Source: Novosphingobium sp. NDB2Meth1 (GTDB lineage Bacteria > Pseudomonadota > Alphaproteobacteria > Sphingomonadales > Sphingomonadaceae). From it: a DNA stretch of 64,000 bases. The notes below the pieces were generated by a model. The model was not told the origin of the DNA. It worked only from the letters and a program-made list of their open reading frames with translations, and did not search any database. Positions within the stretch are counted from its first letter, which is position 1. The number at the start of each line of letters is the position of its first letter. The stretch lies in NCBI RefSeq assembly GCF_900117425.1, contig NZ_FPEH01000032.1:558001-622000 (forward strand), in the 5' to 3' direction. Positions 47,777-56,843 of this stretch are shown piece after piece. The position numbers were made by a program, and so were the translations under genes.

Positions 47777-49309
47777 CTAGCGCACTCCGGCCAGCGCCTT
47801 CTGCCGCCTGCGCTGCACCGAACTGCCCAGCCCGATGGCCTCGCGGTATTTCGCCACCGTCCGCCGCGCCAGATCGAAGCCGCGCGCCTTGAGCAGATCG
47901 ACGAGCGTGTCGTCCGAGAGCACCGCCTTCGGGTCCTCGGCATCGATCAACTGGCGGATCGCCGCCTTCACCGCTTCTGCCGAAACCGCGCCGTCGCCAT
48001 CCGCCGAGGCGACACCCGACGTGAAGAAGTACTTCAGCTCGAACGTGCCCCGTGCACAGTGCAGATACTTGTTCGAGGTAACGCGGCTGACGGTCGATTC
48101 GTGCATCGAGATCGCCTCCGCCACAGTTCGCAAGGTCAGCGGCTTCAAGTGGGCGACGCCCAAGCGGAAGAAACCTTCCTGCTGCTTCACGATCTCCGCT
48201 GCCACCTTGAGAATGGTCTTCTGCCGCTGATCGAGCGCCTTCAGTAGCCAGTTCGCATCGGCAAGCCGCTCGCCCAGCCAGGCCTTGGCGTCCTTGCCCA
48301 CACAGGCGTGGCGCATCTCGACATAGTAGCGCCGATTGACCACGAGGCGCGGCAGGGTCGCCGGATTGAGCGCGATGTCCCACCCCGGCGCACCGTCATC
48401 GCCGATCACCGCCTGCACGAGGATATCGGGCACCACCGCCTCGGCCGGACCGCTGCCGAAGCGCAGGCCGGGCTTGGGATCATAACTGCGCAGCTCGCGC
48501 AGCATGTCGGCAAAGTCCTCGTCATCGACCTGGCACAGCCGCTTCAACCGCGCGATTTCCCCGCGCGCGAGGAGGTCGAAATTGTCGATCAAGCGCGCCA
48601 TGCAGGGGTCATAGCGGTCCGCCTCGCGGGCCTGCAGCGCAATGCATTCGGAGAGGTTGCGGGCGCCTACGCCGGTCGGATCGAGCGACTGGACGAGGGC
48701 GAGCGCGGACTGCATTGCTGCCTGCGGGAGGCCAAGCGCCTCGCCCGCTTCACCCAGCGTGGTCGTGAGGTAACCCGCCTCGTCGATCTGATCGATCAGC
48801 CAGCGCGCGGCAAACAGCTGCATCGGATCTGAAGTCACCGCGCCGATCTGGGCATGAAGGTGCTCGGCCAGCGTCTCGCTTGCCCCACCGCGCTCGTCGA
48901 TATCGGGCGCCTCACCCCCGGCGCTGCTGGCCGAGCCGAAATCGCCCAAGCTGTCCGTGAAGTCGCTCCGCGTGCCATCTCCCGTGTCACGGTCCCGGTC
49001 GAGCGCGCTGGCGTCGATATCGAGCGGGCGATCATCCGCTGCACGACCTTCGCTGACCAATTGATCGACCGGGGAGGATTCGAGCGTGGTCCGGCGCAGG
49101 CTATCCGGCTCGCCCTCGAACACGGCATCGATGCCGCTTTCCGGCGCGCCTTCGCCCAGTTCGAGCAGCGGGTTCGAATCGAGCGCATCGCCGATGAAGG
49201 CCTCGATTTCGAGGTTCGACAGCGCCAGCAGCTTGATTGCCTGCTGGAGCTGCGGGGTCATGACGAGGGATTGGCTCTGGCGGAGGTCGAGCCGCGGACC
49301 CAGCGCCAT
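47777..49309 (-). CDS. rpoN: RNA polymerase sigma-54 factor
   Basis: Alternative sigma factor for nitrogen-related and other activator-dependent promoters, 510 residues. Region I is the Gln/Leu-rich N-terminus (LRQSQSLVMTPQLQQAIKLLALSNLE). An acidic spacer follows, then the core-binding and DNA-binding domains, and the RpoN box ARRTVAKYRE at about 481-490. Directly upstream on the same strand is lptB, the lptB-rpoN order common in proteobacteria. It is convergent with the phosphodiesterase gene. Confidence 0.97.
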   Translation of the reverse strand: MALGPRLDLRQSQSLVMTPQLQQAIKLLALSNLEIEAFIGDALDSNPLLELGEGAPESGIDAVFEGEPDSLRRTTLESSPVDQLVSEGRAADDRPLDIDASALDRDRDTGDGTRSDFTDSLGDFGSASSAGGEAPDIDERGGASETLAEHLHAQIGAVTSDPMQLFAARWLIDQIDEAGYLTTTLGEAGEALGLPQAAMQSALALVQSLDPTGVGARNLSECIALQAREADRYDPCMARLIDNFDLLARGEIARLKRLCQVDDEDFADMLRELRSYDPKPGLRFGSGPAEAVVPDILVQAVIGDDGAPGWDIALNPATLPRLVVNRRYYVEMRHACVGKDAKAWLGERLADANWLLKALDQRQKTILKVAAEIVKQQEGFFRLGVAHLKPLTLRTVAEAISMHESTVSRVTSNKYLHCARGTFELKYFFTSGVASADGDGAVSAEAVKAAIRQLIDAEDPKAVLSDDTLVDLLKARGFDLARRTVAKYREAIGLGSSVQRRRQKALAGVR

Positions 49310-49338
49310 GGCCCGCTATCCTCCCGTCTCGGGCAGCG

Positions 49339-50106
49339 TCATAGCGTGAAGCCCTCGCCGAGATAGAGCCGACGCACGTTGGGATCGGCCACCAGCGCTT
49401 CGGGACTGCCGGCGAACAGCACCTGCCCGCCATAGATGATGCAGGCGCGGTCGACGATGTCGAGCGTCTCGCGCACGTTGTGGTCAGTGATCAGCACGCC
49501 GATGCCGCGGTTCTTGAGATCGATAACGAGGTGGCGGATATCGCTGATCGAGAGCGGATCGATGCCCGCGAAAGGTTCGTCGAGCAGGATGATCGAGGGA
49601 TTGGCCGCCAGCGCGCGCGCAATTTCGCAGCGCCGCCGCTCACCGCCCGAAAGCGCCATCGCGGGCGAGGTGCGCAGGCGGGTAAGGCCGAATTCATCGA
49701 GCAGCCGGTCGAGCTCCGCCGCGCGGGTCGCTTTGTCGGGCTCGACCAGTTCGAGCACCGTATTGATGTTCTGCTCGACCGTCATGCCCCGGAAAATCGA
49801 GGTTTCCTGCGGCAGATAGCCGAGACCGAGGATCGCGCGGCGATACATCGGCAGGCGGGTGATATCGACGCCATCGAGCAGGATGCGGCCCGAATCCGGC
49901 CGTACCAGCCCCATGATCGAATAGAAGCACGTCGTCTTGCCGGCACCGTTGGGCCCGAGCAGCCCCAGCACTTCGCCCTTGCCCACGGACAGCGAGATAT
50001 CGGTCAGCACGGCGCGCTTGTCGTAGCTCTTGGCGATCGAGACCACTTCGAGCCCGCCCTGTTCCAGAGCGGCATGGTTGGTCGCGGTGGCGGGCGTTTC
50101 GTCCAT
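49339..50106 (-). CDS. lptB: LPS export ABC transporter ATPase LptB
   Basis: ATPase that drives lipopolysaccharide transport to the outer membrane with LptFG, 255 residues. Walker A GPNGAGKTT, the LptB-typical YLPQETSIFRGMTVEQN, LSGGERRR and ILLDEPFAGIDPLSI are present. The ATG at 50106 was chosen; the frame is open to 50145 but without better support. It precedes rpoN by 29 bases. lptA and lptC are usually upstream in related genomes; upstream here lies only a short gap and a divergent membrane-protein gene. Confidence 0.95.
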   Translation of the reverse strand: MDETPATATNHAALEQGGLEVVSIAKSYDKRAVLTDISLSVGKGEVLGLLGPNGAGKTTCFYSIMGLVRPDSGRILLDGVDITRLPMYRRAILGLGYLPQETSIFRGMTVEQNINTVLELVEPDKATRAAELDRLLDEFGLTRLRTSPAMALSGGERRRCEIARALAANPSIILLDEPFAGIDPLSISDIRHLVIDLKNRGIGVLITDHNVRETLDIVDRACIIYGGQVLFAGSPEALVADPNVRRLYLGEGFTL

Positions 50107-50292
50107 AATCGAGAAGGTCCATAGCCCGGTCTGCGGCGCGGGCAAAGCCCGTCTGCGCGCCTTTGGCAGGATTTATGCATGGCTGATCGCAGGATGCAGC
50201 GCGACACACCCCCGGTAATATTGCAGCGCTTGAAACATGGCCGAATGCGTGTTTTACTCGTGGTGGAGAGTGTGAAAACGGGGGCACCACCG

Positions 50293-50676
50293 ATGCGCAA
50301 GGGTATTGCTGCGGGTCTGGGAAGCGAAGGCACGGCGATGCAGGGCCATGCACTCGATTGGCGCAAACGGATGAGCGACACCGTCGCCTACAGCCTGCTT
50401 GTCTATACCAGCCTCCAGATCTTCGTGACCTTGCGTACGCTTGAAGGCTCGAGCGGTTCGATGTTGCCCATGATGGCGCTGGTTGTGCTGGTCGCAGGCG
50501 TCATCCCGATGTTCCGCCACTTCGAGCGCCGCTGGGAGGCCCTGAGCGATAGCGACGCGGCCGATCCGGCGCGCCGCAGCGATTTCCGCCGCGATCAGAT
50601 GGCTACCTGGGCGGTAGCGATCGGCCTGCCGTTCCTGCTCGCGGCGGTGTTCCGGCTGCTCGTCACGCTGTTCTGA
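50293..50676 (+). CDS. Small membrane protein, unknown
   Basis: 127-residue protein with two or three hydrophobic stretches: about 34-52 (VAYSLLVYTSLQIFV), 60-78 (LPMMALVVLVAGVIPMF) and the C-terminal 110-126 (WAVAIGLPFLLAAVFRLLVTLF). The linker between the last two is charged. No family recognised. Met at 50293 or 50338 could be the start; GGGG is eight bases ahead of the first. It lies between lptB and the PmbA-type gene. Confidence 0.6.
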   Translation: MRKGIAAGLGSEGTAMQGHALDWRKRMSDTVAYSLLVYTSLQIFVTLRTLEGSSGSMLPMMALVVLVAGVIPMFRHFERRWEALSDSDAADPARRSDFRRDQMATWAVAIGLPFLLAAVFRLLVTLF

Positions 50677-50743
50677 TTGCCCGCCGCGCGGCGGCACCTA
50701 TATGCGGGGCCTGACACTGATCTGCTGAAAGGCCCGTTTCCCG

Positions 50744-52090
50744 ATGCTGTCCCCCCAAGAGGCCCAGGAGCGCTGCCACGCGCTGATCGAGCGCGCGCGC
50801 AAGGCCGGCGCTGAAGCGGGCGATGCCGTCTATATCGCCGATTCGTCCGAAGCTGTCTCGGTGCGCCTCGGCGCGCTGGAAGATGTCGAGCGTTCCGAGT
50901 CCGAACATATCGGCCTGCGCGTCTTCGTCGGCGGCGCCTCGGCTTCCATTGGATCGACAGACCTGGCAGACGGCGCGCTCGACGAACTGGCCAGCCGCGC
51001 GGTCGACATGGCGCGCGCCGCTCCTTCCGACAAGTTCGCCGGCCTTGCACCGCAAGAGCTGCTGCTTCGCACTGCTCCGCCCGAACTCGATCTTGTCGAT
51101 GAATACGAGCCCGATCCGCAGACGCTGCGGCGCTGGGCCGAGGAAGCCGAAGATGCTGCCCGCGCGGTTCCCGGCGTCACCAACAGCGAGGGCGGCAGCG
51201 CCAGCGCGGGACGGGGCGTGGTCGCGCTTGCCACCAGCCACGGCTTCAGCGGCGCCTATGCCGCAACCAGCCACGGTCGCTCGGCCAGCGTGCTCGCCGG
51301 AACCGACAGCGGCATGCAGCGCGACTATTCCTGGCGCAGCGCCCGCCACATCGCAGACCTGTTATCGCCCGCCGAAATCGGCCGCGAGGCGGGCGAGCGA
51401 ACTGTCGCCCGCGTCAATCCCGGCCGGGTCAAGAGCGGCACTTATCCGATCGTGTTCGATCCGCGCGTCGGCAGCTCGCTCGTCGGCCACCTGCTCGGTG
51501 CGATGTCGGGTTCGGCCATCGCCCGCCGCGCGAGCTTCCTGCTCGACAAGGACGGCGCGCAGATCTTCGCTGCCGCGATCACCATCAGCGAGGACCCGCT
51601 GCGCCAGCGCGGCCCCCGCTCGCGCCCGTTCGACGGCGAAGGGCTGCCGACAGGCGCACGCAATCTGGTCGAGGATGGCCGCCTCACCGGCTGGCTGATG
51701 GATTCCGCCGCGGCACGCCAGCTCGGTGCGACGCCCACCGGCCATGCCTCGCGCGGGGGATCAGGCGCACCGCATGTGACCGCGGGCAATCTCGTGCTGC
51801 AGCCGGGCACTGTCAGCCGCAGTGCGCTGCTGGGCGACATCAAGGACGGGATCTACGTGACCGAGCTGATCGGCCACGGCGTCAACGGCGTGACCGGCGA
51901 CTACAGCCGCGGCGCCTCGGGCTTCCGCATCGTCAATGGCGAGATCGCCGCGCCGATTGCCGAGTTCACCGTGGCCGGGAACCTGATCGACATGTTCGCG
52001 CGGCTGGTCGCGGCGGACGACCTTGAAACCTGGCGCGGGATCGATGTGCCCACGCTCATGATCGACGGCCTCAGCGTCGCGGGTGATTGA
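50744..52090 (+). CDS. pmbA: TldD/PmbA-family metallopeptidase-like protein
   Basis: 448-residue member of the TldD/PmbA (modulator of DNA gyrase) family, which acts with TldD in peptide maturation and degradation. It contains GRGVVALATSHGFSG, DRSLRQ-like regions, and the C-terminal GVNGVTGDYSRGASGFRIVNGE block that is the family signature. It lacks the HExxxH zinc motif expected in TldD, which fits the PmbA (TldE) partner role. No tldD is in this window. Confidence 0.93.
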   Translation: MLSPQEAQERCHALIERARKAGAEAGDAVYIADSSEAVSVRLGALEDVERSESEHIGLRVFVGGASASIGSTDLADGALDELASRAVDMARAAPSDKFAGLAPQELLLRTAPPELDLVDEYEPDPQTLRRWAEEAEDAARAVPGVTNSEGGSASAGRGVVALATSHGFSGAYAATSHGRSASVLAGTDSGMQRDYSWRSARHIADLLSPAEIGREAGERTVARVNPGRVKSGTYPIVFDPRVGSSLVGHLLGAMSGSAIARRASFLLDKDGAQIFAAAITISEDPLRQRGPRSRPFDGEGLPTGARNLVEDGRLTGWLMDSAAARQLGATPTGHASRGGSGAPHVTAGNLVLQPGTVSRSALLGDIKDGIYVTELIGHGVNGVTGDYSRGASGFRIVNGEIAAPIAEFTVAGNLIDMFARLVAADDLETWRGIDVPTLMIDGLSVAGD

Positions 52091-52110
52091 GGGCGCAGCA
52101 GCGCCCTCAA
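52087..52110. terminator. Stem-loop between convergent pmbA and ppa
   Basis: TTGAGGGCGC (52087-52096) and GCGCCCTCAA (52101-52110) make a perfect ten-pair stem with the loop AGCA. It overlaps the pmbA stop codon and stands eight bases from the ppa stop on the other strand. No long T-run follows, so it is a bidirectional terminator candidate with GC-rich stem only. Confidence 0.6.
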
Positions 52111-52117
52111 AACCAGA

Positions 52118-52651
52118 TTACTTGGCGGCCTTGGCCCGCTCGATCGCTTCGATCGTGATGCGCTTGGCATCTTCGGCGCCGCCCCACTTGCCGACGCGGA
52201 CCCACTTTTCCTTTTCGAGGTCCTTGTAGTGGGTGAAGAAGTGCTCGATCTGCTGCAGCACGATCTCGGGCAGGTCGCTCTTTTCGGCGACGTCGCGGTA
52301 GTAGGGGAAGGTCTTGTCGTCGGGGACGCAGACCAGCTTTTCGTCGCCGCCGTGCTCGTCTTCAAGGTTGAGCACCGCGATCGGACGGGCGCGCACGACC
52401 GAGCCGGGGACGAACGGCGAGCGCGCGATCACCAGCGCATCGAGCGGATCGCCATCGGGCGAAAGCGTGTGCGGCACGAAGCCGTAGTTCGCCGGATAGC
52501 GCATCGGGGTATGCAGGATGCGGTCCACGAACAGCGCGCCAGAGGCCTTGTCGAACTCGTACTTCACCGGCTCGCCGCCCACGGGCACTTCGATGATCAC
52601 GTTGAGCGTTTCAGGCGGATTCTCGCCGGTGGGGATCATGTCGATGCGCAT
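52118..52651 (-). CDS. ppa: Inorganic pyrophosphatase
   Basis: Soluble family I pyrophosphatase, 177 residues, pulling biosynthetic reactions by hydrolysing PPi. Motifs KYEFDKASGALFVDR, ANYGFVPHTL and the metal-binding DGDPLDALV (with the three Asp) are clear, as are EDEHGGDEKL and FFTHYKDLE. It stands alone on the minus strand. Confidence 0.97.
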   Translation of the reverse strand: MRIDMIPTGENPPETLNVIIEVPVGGEPVKYEFDKASGALFVDRILHTPMRYPANYGFVPHTLSPDGDPLDALVIARSPFVPGSVVRARPIAVLNLEDEHGGDEKLVCVPDDKTFPYYRDVAEKSDLPEIVLQQIEHFFTHYKDLEKEKWVRVGKWGGAEDAKRITIEAIERAKAAK

Positions 52652-52746
52652 GGGATGCTTTCGCTGGGCGCTGCGGCCGGTGGAACTTGCGCGCGTGCTC
52701 TAGCGCCGCGCTTTGTGCGCCGCAACATGAACGTGGGGCAAAATGG

Positions 52747-53433
52747 CTAGATTCCGCCGATCCCGTTGATCGTGAAGGCAATCACGCCGATGTTGAAAAT
52801 GAACGCGGCGAAGGAATGCGCGGTGACGATCCGACGAATCGTGCGGGATGAAATCTCCACATCGGACGTCTGGAACGTCATCCCGAGGGTCAGCGAAAAG
52901 TAGGCGAAGTCGAAGTAATCGGGATGCCCGCTGCCGGGGAACTCCAGCCCCCCGGCATCCTCTCCCGGAACCGCCCCGGCACGGTAATACTCGTGGGCGT
53001 AGTGCAGCGCATAGACCACATTGGCGAAGAGCCAGGTCAGCAGCAATGTAACGATCAGGCGGAGCAGCGCGCCCGGTTCGCCATGCTTTGCTGCAGGCAA
53101 TTCGCCGGCAATGGCCGCCATGACCACCAGCGTAATCAGCGTGCTGACCGCGAGGACCACGGTCCGGTTGGCGTCGTTCTCCTCCGAATGACGCCGCATC
53201 GTCTCCTTCTTGCATTCGCGCAGCAGCGGGATCAGCGAAAGAAGGAAGCCGGTGACCGCGAAATCGAACCCGACGACCAGCGCATCGGCCAGATCGGCGT
53301 AGCCCGTCATCCAGCCGCGCGCGGCAAAACCGCCGATCAGCAGCCCCAAGAACAGCACGAAACGCGGCGGGGCAAAGCGCTGGCCGAACCGCAGTGCGGC
53401 CTGCTGTTCTCCAGCATCGCCGCGCTTCCCCAC
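52747..53433 (-). CDS. DUF1345 membrane protein
   Basis: 228-residue inner-membrane protein matching DUF1345: about five hydrophobic helices, with HYAHEYYR near residue 143 and the signature PDYFDFAYFSLTLGMTFQTSDVEISS near 168-195, followed by RIVTAHSFAAFIFNIGVIAFTIN. The segment resembles a half ion channel pore, but no function is established for the family. Its start is one base from the stop of the M61 peptidase gene, suggesting co-transcription. Confidence 0.87.
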   Translation of the reverse strand: MGKRGDAGEQQAALRFGQRFAPPRFVLFLGLLIGGFAARGWMTGYADLADALVVGFDFAVTGFLLSLIPLLRECKKETMRRHSEENDANRTVVLAVSTLITLVVMAAIAGELPAAKHGEPGALLRLIVTLLLTWLFANVVYALHYAHEYYRAGAVPGEDAGGLEFPGSGHPDYFDFAYFSLTLGMTFQTSDVEISSRTIRRIVTAHSFAAFIFNIGVIAFTINGIGGI

Positions 53434-53434
53434 C

Positions 53435-55444
53435 TTACTTCGCCGCTGCCTTCTTGGCCGCCGCCGCGCGGGGTGCCAGCAGCTTGTCGAGCCCGGTCGG
53501 CGCGGTCCCCGAAGCGGCGCGCTCCAGCCACGGCCAGCGCAGGCCGTCGTGGTATTCGATGCGGATCGGACGAACCAGATCGTCGCGCTTAACGATCAGG
53601 TCGATCGGCATGTTGGTGCCCTTGGCGGCGGTGATCGCGGCCTTGATCGTCTCCTGATCGTAGGTCTTGCCGTTGACCGAGATGATCTGCATCCCCGTTA
53701 CCAGCCCCGCCTTGAACGCCGGGCCATCCCAGCGGCTGCCGGTGATCTTGCCGTCGTTGTCGATGGCAAGGCCGATCGAATGGTTGAGCGAGATGTATTT
53801 CGCCGCCGCCATGCGTGCCTTGTCATAGGGGTTGGGCTCTTCCTTCCACGCCAGCTTGTAGCCGCCGCGCTCGATCCCGCCGAGCGGCGAGGGCTGGCCC
53901 GGGGTCTGGACGCGGGTCTTGATGAAGCCGGCCCAGTCGTAGGGATAAATCGTATTGAGTGTCTGGATCACATCGGACAGCTCGTAGGTCAGCGAGCCCC
54001 AATCGCCGTCCCGCATGCCGAAGAAGGCCTTGGCGAAATCGTCCATGCCCTTCTTGCCGCCGGTGCCGTCGCGGATGATCGCCTCGGCCTCCAGCCAGAT
54101 CAGCGCGCCTTCGGTGTAGTATTCCTCATTCCGCGCGAGCGAGGAGAACGGCTTGGCCTTGCGGTTGGCGATGATCGGATCGTGGGTGGTATCCTCGACC
54201 GAGCGCCATTCGCGCCCCGGATACTGGGTGAACGAGCCAGCATAGTTGGCGAACTGGCCGAGCACCTGCTCCTTGCTCTGGACGCCCGAACGCGCGGCGA
54301 GCACGAGGCCCCAGAACTGGTTCTGCCCTTCATATACCCACAGCAGGTTGTCCTGCATCGGCACACGGTAGTCCGGCGTCCACAGCTTGGCCGGGCGGCG
54401 GAACTTGCCATCCCACGAATGCGACAGCTCGTGCGGCACGACGTTGCGGTCCCAGTCGCCCGCCGCCCAATCGACAAGGGTGCGAGGCTCGTACTGGTTC
54501 TCGCTCGACCGGTGATGCTCCAGCCCGATGCCGCCCATGCGGTCTGTCAGCGCCAGCAGCAGGTCGTAGTGATCGAAGTGCTTCGAGCCATAGGCCAGCA
54601 GCGCCTCGTCGACGAGGTTGCGATAGGTCTGCAGGTTCTCGGGCGCGATCTTGAGGAGCTCCGGCTTGTCGGCCACGAGATCGAGGTAGACGCCTTTCCC
54701 GAGGTCATGCCGGTCCGCATAGAGCCCGGCGAAGATCGGCGAATCGACCAGCGTCTCGTAGTCGGTCTCGCTCCAGGTCACGACATTGCCGTTCGCCGAC
54801 TTGCCATCGAGCGCGGTGAACACCTGCCAGTTCGCCGGGAACGTCACCGTGGGCTTCACCTTGATCGCCCTCACATAATGCCCGGCAGGATAAAGGCTCA
54901 TCTTCTCCCACTGCAGGTTGAGCATCTCGCGCGTCATCGTGATGCGCCCCTCGCTTTCACGGAGCGGCGAGGTGTGGATGAACGTCGCGGTGATCTCGGA
55001 CGCGCCAGCGGGGACGTCGACGTGGAAGGCAAACACATCGACCGGATCACGCGTCCAGCTCAGCAGCTGGCCAGCCGCGCGGAAGCGGATGTCGACCAGT
55101 TCGGCGATGGTGCCCTTCGGCCCGTGGTTCCCCGGCAGCCATTCGGGGTGGAGCAGCGTGAGCTTCGTCGTGCCTTGCGGCACCGGGATCGTCTCGGTCA
55201 CGCGGTAGGCGCCGGTGGTGGTATCGCTGGCATCGATCGCGAGCTGGATCGTGCCGGGCCAGGGCGTGTCCTGCGCGTCCGGGATGGTCTGTGCGATCGG
55301 CACCGCCATCGGGCGACTGTTCGACGCCGGCTGGACCTGCGCGCAGAGCGGGCTGGTGGTGGCGAGCAGAGCTGCGGCAAAAGTCAGCAGGGCGACATTG
55401 GGCAGGGCGGCAGGGCGCGTCGGGCGCTTCTTGAAGGTAATCAT
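53435..55444 (-). CDS. Exported M61 glycyl aminopeptidase-family protein with PDZ domain
   Basis: 669-residue exported peptidase. A signal peptide (FAAALLATTSPLCAQ) begins the protein. The zinc motif VVPHELSHSWDGKFRRP with HExxH-like HELSH and the downstream ligand in LLWVYEGQNQF give the M61 active site near the middle. A PDZ domain closes the chain (IGLAIDNDGKITGSRWDGPAFKAGLVTGMQIISVNGK). The ATG at 55444 starts the signal peptide. Natural substrates are unknown. It is divergent from hisS across about 120 bases. Confidence 0.92.
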   Translation of the reverse strand: MITFKKRPTRPAALPNVALLTFAAALLATTSPLCAQVQPASNSRPMAVPIAQTIPDAQDTPWPGTIQLAIDASDTTTGAYRVTETIPVPQGTTKLTLLHPEWLPGNHGPKGTIAELVDIRFRAAGQLLSWTRDPVDVFAFHVDVPAGASEITATFIHTSPLRESEGRITMTREMLNLQWEKMSLYPAGHYVRAIKVKPTVTFPANWQVFTALDGKSANGNVVTWSETDYETLVDSPIFAGLYADRHDLGKGVYLDLVADKPELLKIAPENLQTYRNLVDEALLAYGSKHFDHYDLLLALTDRMGGIGLEHHRSSENQYEPRTLVDWAAGDWDRNVVPHELSHSWDGKFRRPAKLWTPDYRVPMQDNLLWVYEGQNQFWGLVLAARSGVQSKEQVLGQFANYAGSFTQYPGREWRSVEDTTHDPIIANRKAKPFSSLARNEEYYTEGALIWLEAEAIIRDGTGGKKGMDDFAKAFFGMRDGDWGSLTYELSDVIQTLNTIYPYDWAGFIKTRVQTPGQPSPLGGIERGGYKLAWKEEPNPYDKARMAAAKYISLNHSIGLAIDNDGKITGSRWDGPAFKAGLVTGMQIISVNGKTYDQETIKAAITAAKGTNMPIDLIVKRDDLVRPIRIEYHDGLRWPWLERAASGTAPTGLDKLLAPRAAAAKKAAAK

Positions 55445-55562
55445 CGCCGCTTCATGGCGCGAAGCTTTTGCGACTGCAACCGGCAGTCGCTCCGGCCTCT
55501 TGGCGCGCAAAGGTGCAGACCCTTTCCCCGCGCCGACATTCCCGCTAATCGCGCGGGCCATC

Positions 55563-56843
55563 ATGAGCAGCGACAAGACCAGATCCGCACCCGCTACCCC
55601 GCAGGCCATCCGCGGCACGCAGGACATCTTCGGCCCCGATGCCGAGGCCTTCGCCTTCGTGGTGGAGACCTTCGAGCGCGTCCGCCGGCTCTACCGCTTC
55701 CGCCGCGCCGAAATGCCGGTGTTCGAAAAGACCGCCGTGTTCAGCCGCAGCCTCGGCGAGACGACCGACGTCGTTTCCAAGGAAATGTACAGCTTCGAGG
55801 ATCGCGGCGGGGAATCGCTGACGTTGCGCCCCGAGTTCACCGCCGGCATCGCGCGCGCCTATCTCACCAACGGCTGGCAGCAGCACGCGCCGCTCAAGCT
55901 GGCGACGCATGGCCCGCTGTTTCGCTACGAGCGCCCGCAAAAGGGTCGCTACCGCCAGTTCCACCAGATCGACGCCGAAATCCTCGGCGCGGGCGAACCG
56001 CAGGCGGATGTCGAACTGCTGGTGATGGCCGACCAGATCCTGCGCGAACTGGGCATTGCCGACGGCGTGACGCTGCAGCTCAACACGCTGGGCGATGCCC
56101 CCAGCCGCGAGGCGTGGCGCGCAGCGCTGATCGACTACTTCCGCGCGGTGAAGGGCGACCTCAGCGAGGATTCGCAGGAACGCCTCGAAAAGAACCCGCT
56201 GCGCATCCTCGACAGCAAGGACCCGCGCGACAAGGTGTTTACGGCGGATGCACCGAAGATCGATGCGTTCCTTTCGGACGAGGCGCAGGACTTCTTCGGC
56301 AAGGTAACGGCGGGGCTGGATGCCGCTGGCGTGGCCTGGACGCGCGCCCCAACGCTGGTGCGGGGGCTGGACTACTATCGCCACACCGCGTTCGAATTCG
56401 TCACCGATCGCCTCGGCGCGCAGGGCACCGTGCTCGGCGGCGGTCGCTATGATGGCCTGATCGAAGCACTGGGCGGGCCGCACACCCCGGCCGTCGGCTG
56501 GGCAGCGGGGATCGAGCGGCTGGCGATGCTGGTGGGGGCTGCTGGTTCCGTGCCACAGTCGATTTTGGACATTGCCGTTGTCGCTGAAAATCCGGCGTGG
56601 GACGACGAAGCAAATCGCGTCGCAATCGAACTTCGCCGTGCCAATATGGTCGCAGAGGCCTTCTCAACCGGCAGTGCTCGCAAGCGATACGATCGAGCGC
56701 TCAAGCAGAATCCGGCTTGGGTCTATTCGCTCGACATTCGTAACGGAGAACCATCCGTTGCTGGCCGCGCACTTATCGAGGGTCACCTTGATCCTGAGAG
56801 ACTCGCAACTCTCATGTCCAGAATTGATCCCCGTCTGCCGTGA
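55563..56843 (+). CDS. hisS: Histidyl-tRNA synthetase with atypical C-terminus
   Basis: Charges tRNA-His, 426 residues. The class II core is standard: IRGTQDIFGPDAEAF, TLRPEFTAGIARAYL, LFRYERPQKGRYRQFHQ, LVRGLDYYRHTAFEF, GGGRYDGLIEALGG and GWAAGIERLAML. From about residue 328 the anticodon-binding domain is unusual: the common VPLG...GxxxKKQFKRA pattern is missing and the chain reads ILDIAVVAENPAWDDEAN and GSARKRYDRALKQN. The DNA of this part (56581-56820) is about 57% GC by hand count, below the core. Translation runs into prfA by a four-base overlap. Confidence 0.93.
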   Translation: MSSDKTRSAPATPQAIRGTQDIFGPDAEAFAFVVETFERVRRLYRFRRAEMPVFEKTAVFSRSLGETTDVVSKEMYSFEDRGGESLTLRPEFTAGIARAYLTNGWQQHAPLKLATHGPLFRYERPQKGRYRQFHQIDAEILGAGEPQADVELLVMADQILRELGIADGVTLQLNTLGDAPSREAWRAALIDYFRAVKGDLSEDSQERLEKNPLRILDSKDPRDKVFTADAPKIDAFLSDEAQDFFGKVTAGLDAAGVAWTRAPTLVRGLDYYRHTAFEFVTDRLGAQGTVLGGGRYDGLIEALGGPHTPAVGWAAGIERLAMLVGAAGSVPQSILDIAVVAENPAWDDEANRVAIELRRANMVAEAFSTGSARKRYDRALKQNPAWVYSLDIRNGEPSVAGRALIEGHLDPERLATLMSRIDPRLP

